From assembly GCA_017628435.1 (NCBI GenBank), contig JAGBZE010000046.1, positions 1 to 6,094 on the forward strand: a stretch of 6,094 bases of DNA. The letters run 5' to 3'. The position numbers and the translations under genes are program-made. Below are positions 4,184-6,094 of the stretch, piece after piece. The number at the start of each line of letters is the position of its first letter. The first letter of the stretch is position 1. The stretch is from Akkermansia sp. Lineage in GTDB: Bacteria; Verrucomicrobiota; Verrucomicrobiia; Verrucomicrobiales; Akkermansiaceae. Below the pieces are notes generated by a model. It was not told where the DNA came from, did not search any database, and saw only the letters and a list, made by a program, of their open reading frames with translations.

Positions 4184-6094
4184 ATGACTGCTTTCTGCAA
4201 GAACTCCCTGGTTATCTTATGTGGTCTGGCTCTGGCCGGACTGGCTCCGCTGCAGGCACAGAGTGTGCCTCCGGCACAGACTGCTCGCCAGCGGGTTAAG
4301 GACCCTGCAGAGTATTACCTGACGGCTTACCGCCTCTGCCGCGAATCGGAGCAGCTGGCGGCTCAGCAGAATTACAATGCTGCTATTACCAAGGGGCAGC
4401 AGGCTGAGAAGGTGCTGGCCGGCATTGTGAAGGATTTCCCCCACTGGAAAACGAATCTGGTTTCCACGCGTCGTCGTCTGCTGGCCTCGAATATGGAGAG
4501 CTACCGCAAGAAATCATCCGAGGCGCGTATCCCGACGGGGCGCCAGCCGGGGCGCCCGCTTTCCATGGAGATGCCGGGCAACACCGGTGCCTTTGATCCG
4601 GTGAACAGTGAGTATCGGCCGGTGGAGTTGCCGGATTATGATACAACGGACAAGAAGTTGTATAATGCCCTGGCGGCTGCACAGGAGGAATGCCGCAAGA
4701 TGGCTGCCGCCTATCGTGAGCTGAATACGAAGTATGAGGATTCGCAGCGCCAGCTGACCTCTGCCCGCATAGAGCAGCAGATGTATAAGGACCGCTATGA
4801 GCAGCTGCAGCAGCAGATTTCCACAGAACGCACGGCCGGTAATCAGGTGGTGAATTCCCTGACTCAGCAGCTGGCGGAGATGGAGGCCAAGTACCGCGCC
4901 AGCGAGGAGGCCCGTGAGCGTGCAGAAGCCCGCATCACTGAGCTGGAAACCACCCTGGCCCAGACCCAGGAGGAACTGGCCCGCGTGACCCAGGAGCGCG
5001 ATGCCCTGAAGGCCGAGAACGAGCAGCTGCGCGCCATTGTGGAGCTGAACAGCCCGGAGAAGACCAAGGCGCTGCTGGATCAGAACCTGACGCTTGACCA
5101 GCAGTTGAAGGAGGCGCTTGCCCGCATTGCGGAGCTGGAGGGGCGCCAGGCCGGCTCGGATGATGAACGCACCGTGCTGCAGCAGCAGTTGGATTCTGCC
5201 CGCGGCGAGGCCGACCGCCTGCGCGATGAGATGAGCGGTATCTATGAGGAGAACATGGGCTACCGCCGCCGTGTTTCCGAGCTTACAGAGCGCCTGAACA
5301 ACATCGAGGCAGACCTCGACAAGCGCGCCAGCCAGGGACCGGTGGATCCTGCCCTGGCAGAGGAAAACGAACTGCTGCGTGAGGTAATTGCCAAGCAGCG
5401 TCGCAGTCTGGCCATGCAGGAGGAGGGGCGCAAGCTTCTCATCGAGACCTACAAGCAGATTAAGAACCAGGATCCCGCCACCCTCAGCGCCCTGCAGAAG
5501 CTGGATGAGGAGAGCACGCTGGATCTGACCGAGGCTGAGCGCCGCGTGATGGAGGCTGCCACCAAGGGCGATGAGGTTGAGAGTACCAAGGCTGTGCGCG
5601 AGGGTCTGCAGATGGAGGCTCTGGCAGACCTGGCATCCAAGGCCTTTACCAAGGGCCGCTACACCGCCGCAGAGCAGCTTTACCGCACGCTGTATGATGA
5701 GCAGCCGGACCACGTGGCCGGCCTGGTGAACCTGGGCACCATTCTGCTGTATCGCAACAAGTGCGAGGAATCGCTGGAATTTTTTGCCCGCGCCACCCGC
5801 CTGGCTCCGGATCTGGCCATTTCCTACTATCTGGCCGGCGTGAGCTACTACCGCCTGGACCGCCTGGATGACGCAGCCCGCATGTTCGGCCGCACCATTC
5901 AGCTGGATCCCGGCAATGCTGAGGCTTTCTTCTACCTGGCCAATATCGAGGGTGTGAGCGGGCAGTTTGACCTGGCGCTCAAGCATTTTGCAGCTGCGCT
6001 CAAGCTGAAGCCCGGCCTGGGAGATGCGCATTACAACATGGCACGTCTGTATGCGGAGCTTAAGCAGATTCCCAATGCTGCCCGTGCCTATGAC
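4184..6094 (+). CDS. Exported coiled-coil and TPR repeat protein (C-terminus beyond window)
   Basis: An open frame of 637 codons without a stop before the right edge. Residues 1-26 form a signal peptide (NSLVILCGLALAGLAPLQAQ), so the protein is secreted or periplasmic. Residues about 42-108 are helical, possibly a degenerate TPR-like pair. A Pro/Gly-rich segment (about 115-152) leads to a long, Gln/Glu/Arg-rich coiled coil at about 155-425, broken near 385-392. From about 480 there are four TPR units (480-511, 513-545, 546-579, 580-613, with LDPGNAEAFFYLA-type signatures) and a fifth starting at 614. The ATG at 4184 is chosen because the signal peptide begins there; an in-frame GTG at 4145 would add 13 residues unlike a signal peptide. 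There is no Shine-Dalgarno. Coil plus TPR recalls envelope scaffold or CpoB-like proteins, but the coil is far longer, so no specific function is assigned. It is divergent from dnaX. Confidence 0.9.
   Translation, partial: MTAFCKNSLVILCGLALAGLAPLQAQSVPPAQTARQRVKDPAEYYLTAYRLCRESEQLAAQQNYNAAITKGQQAEKVLAGIVKDFPHWKTNLVSTRRRLLASNMESYRKKSSEARIPTGRQPGRPLSMEMPGNTGAFDPVNSEYRPVELPDYDTTDKKLYNALAAAQEECRKMAAAYRELNTKYEDSQRQLTSARIEQQMYKDRYEQLQQQISTERTAGNQVVNSLTQQLAEMEAKYRASEEARERAEARITELETTLAQTQEELARVTQERDALKAENEQLRAIVELNSPEKTKALLDQNLTLDQQLKEALARIAELEGRQAGSDDERTVLQQQLDSARGEADRLRDEMSGIYEENMGYRRRVSELTERLNNIEADLDKRASQGPVDPALAEENELLREVIAKQRRSLAMQEEGRKLLIETYKQIKNQDPATLSALQKLDEESTLDLTEAERRVMEAATKGDEVESTKAVREGLQMEALADLASKAFTKGRYTAAEQLYRTLYDEQPDHVAGLVNLGTILLYRNKCEESLEFFARATRLAPDLAISYYLAGVSYYRLDRLDDAARMFGRTIQLDPGNAEAFFYLANIEGVSGQFDLALKHFAAALKLKPGLGDAHYNMARLYAELKQIPNAARAYD

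Noticed and set aside
4164..4187. Seven-codon upstream frame whose TGA overlaps the ATG of the TPR gene (ATGA)
   Set aside because: It has no ribosome binding site, and the predicted transcription start near 4172 would exclude its start codon. Such short frames are common by chance.
4514..6031. 505-codon minus-strand open frame antisense to the coiled-coil/TPR gene
   Set aside because: It is in register with the sense gene, Leu/Gln/Ala-rich with no recognisable motif, and the sense frame has clear TPR and coiled-coil patterns plus a signal peptide.

Overview
The window is GC-rich (about 60%) bacterial chromosome. It holds a four-gene minus-strand cluster, a lower-GC intergenic stretch of 327 bp, and a divergent plus-strand gene that runs off the right edge. 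I suspect a Verrucomicrobiota/PVC-type organism, possibly Akkermansia-like. The reasons are the style of DnaX (conserved C-terminal DPLVELAL motif, GTG start, acidic residues replacing two zinc-ligand cysteines), the exported coiled-coil/TPR protein, and the absence of Shine-Dalgarno sites. This placement is from memory and is not proven by the sequence.

Minus strand, in order of transcription (right to left): dnaX (3856-1928, DNA polymerase III tau subunit), ybaB (1902-1600, nucleoid-associated protein), an exported membrane-fusion/periplasmic-adaptor-like protein (1571-546), and an ABC transporter ATP-binding subunit (541 to beyond position 1, C-terminus outside the window). The gaps are 25, 28 and 4 nt, so all four are probably cotranscribed. 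dnaX-ybaB is a widely conserved pair whose usual next gene is recR. Here that place is taken by an adaptor plus ATPase, which together look like two parts of a MacAB/LolD-type envelope transporter. The permease is expected beyond the left edge.

Intergenic region 3857-4183: about 47% GC over 3901-4140, with no convincing gene. It carries candidate sigma70-type promoters facing both ways (3864-3892 minus, 4138-4165 plus). Between them lie several inverted repeats: a perfect palindrome at 3972-3987, a two-part hairpin at 4085-4121, and a looser fold at 4000-4068. Some segments can pair in alternative, mutually exclusive ways. This is the part of the window least explained by known genes.

Plus strand: from 4184 to the right edge, an open frame of at least 637 codons encodes a secreted or periplasmic protein with a signal peptide, a long coiled coil and C-terminal TPR repeats. 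It has no stop codon in the window.

The most notable points are the altered zinc module of DnaX (Cys64-Asp73-Glu76-Cys79 in place of four cysteines), the hairpin-rich divergent intergenic region, and the lack of a Shine-Dalgarno sequence at all five starts. I see no CRISPR array, transposase, tRNA or rRNA.
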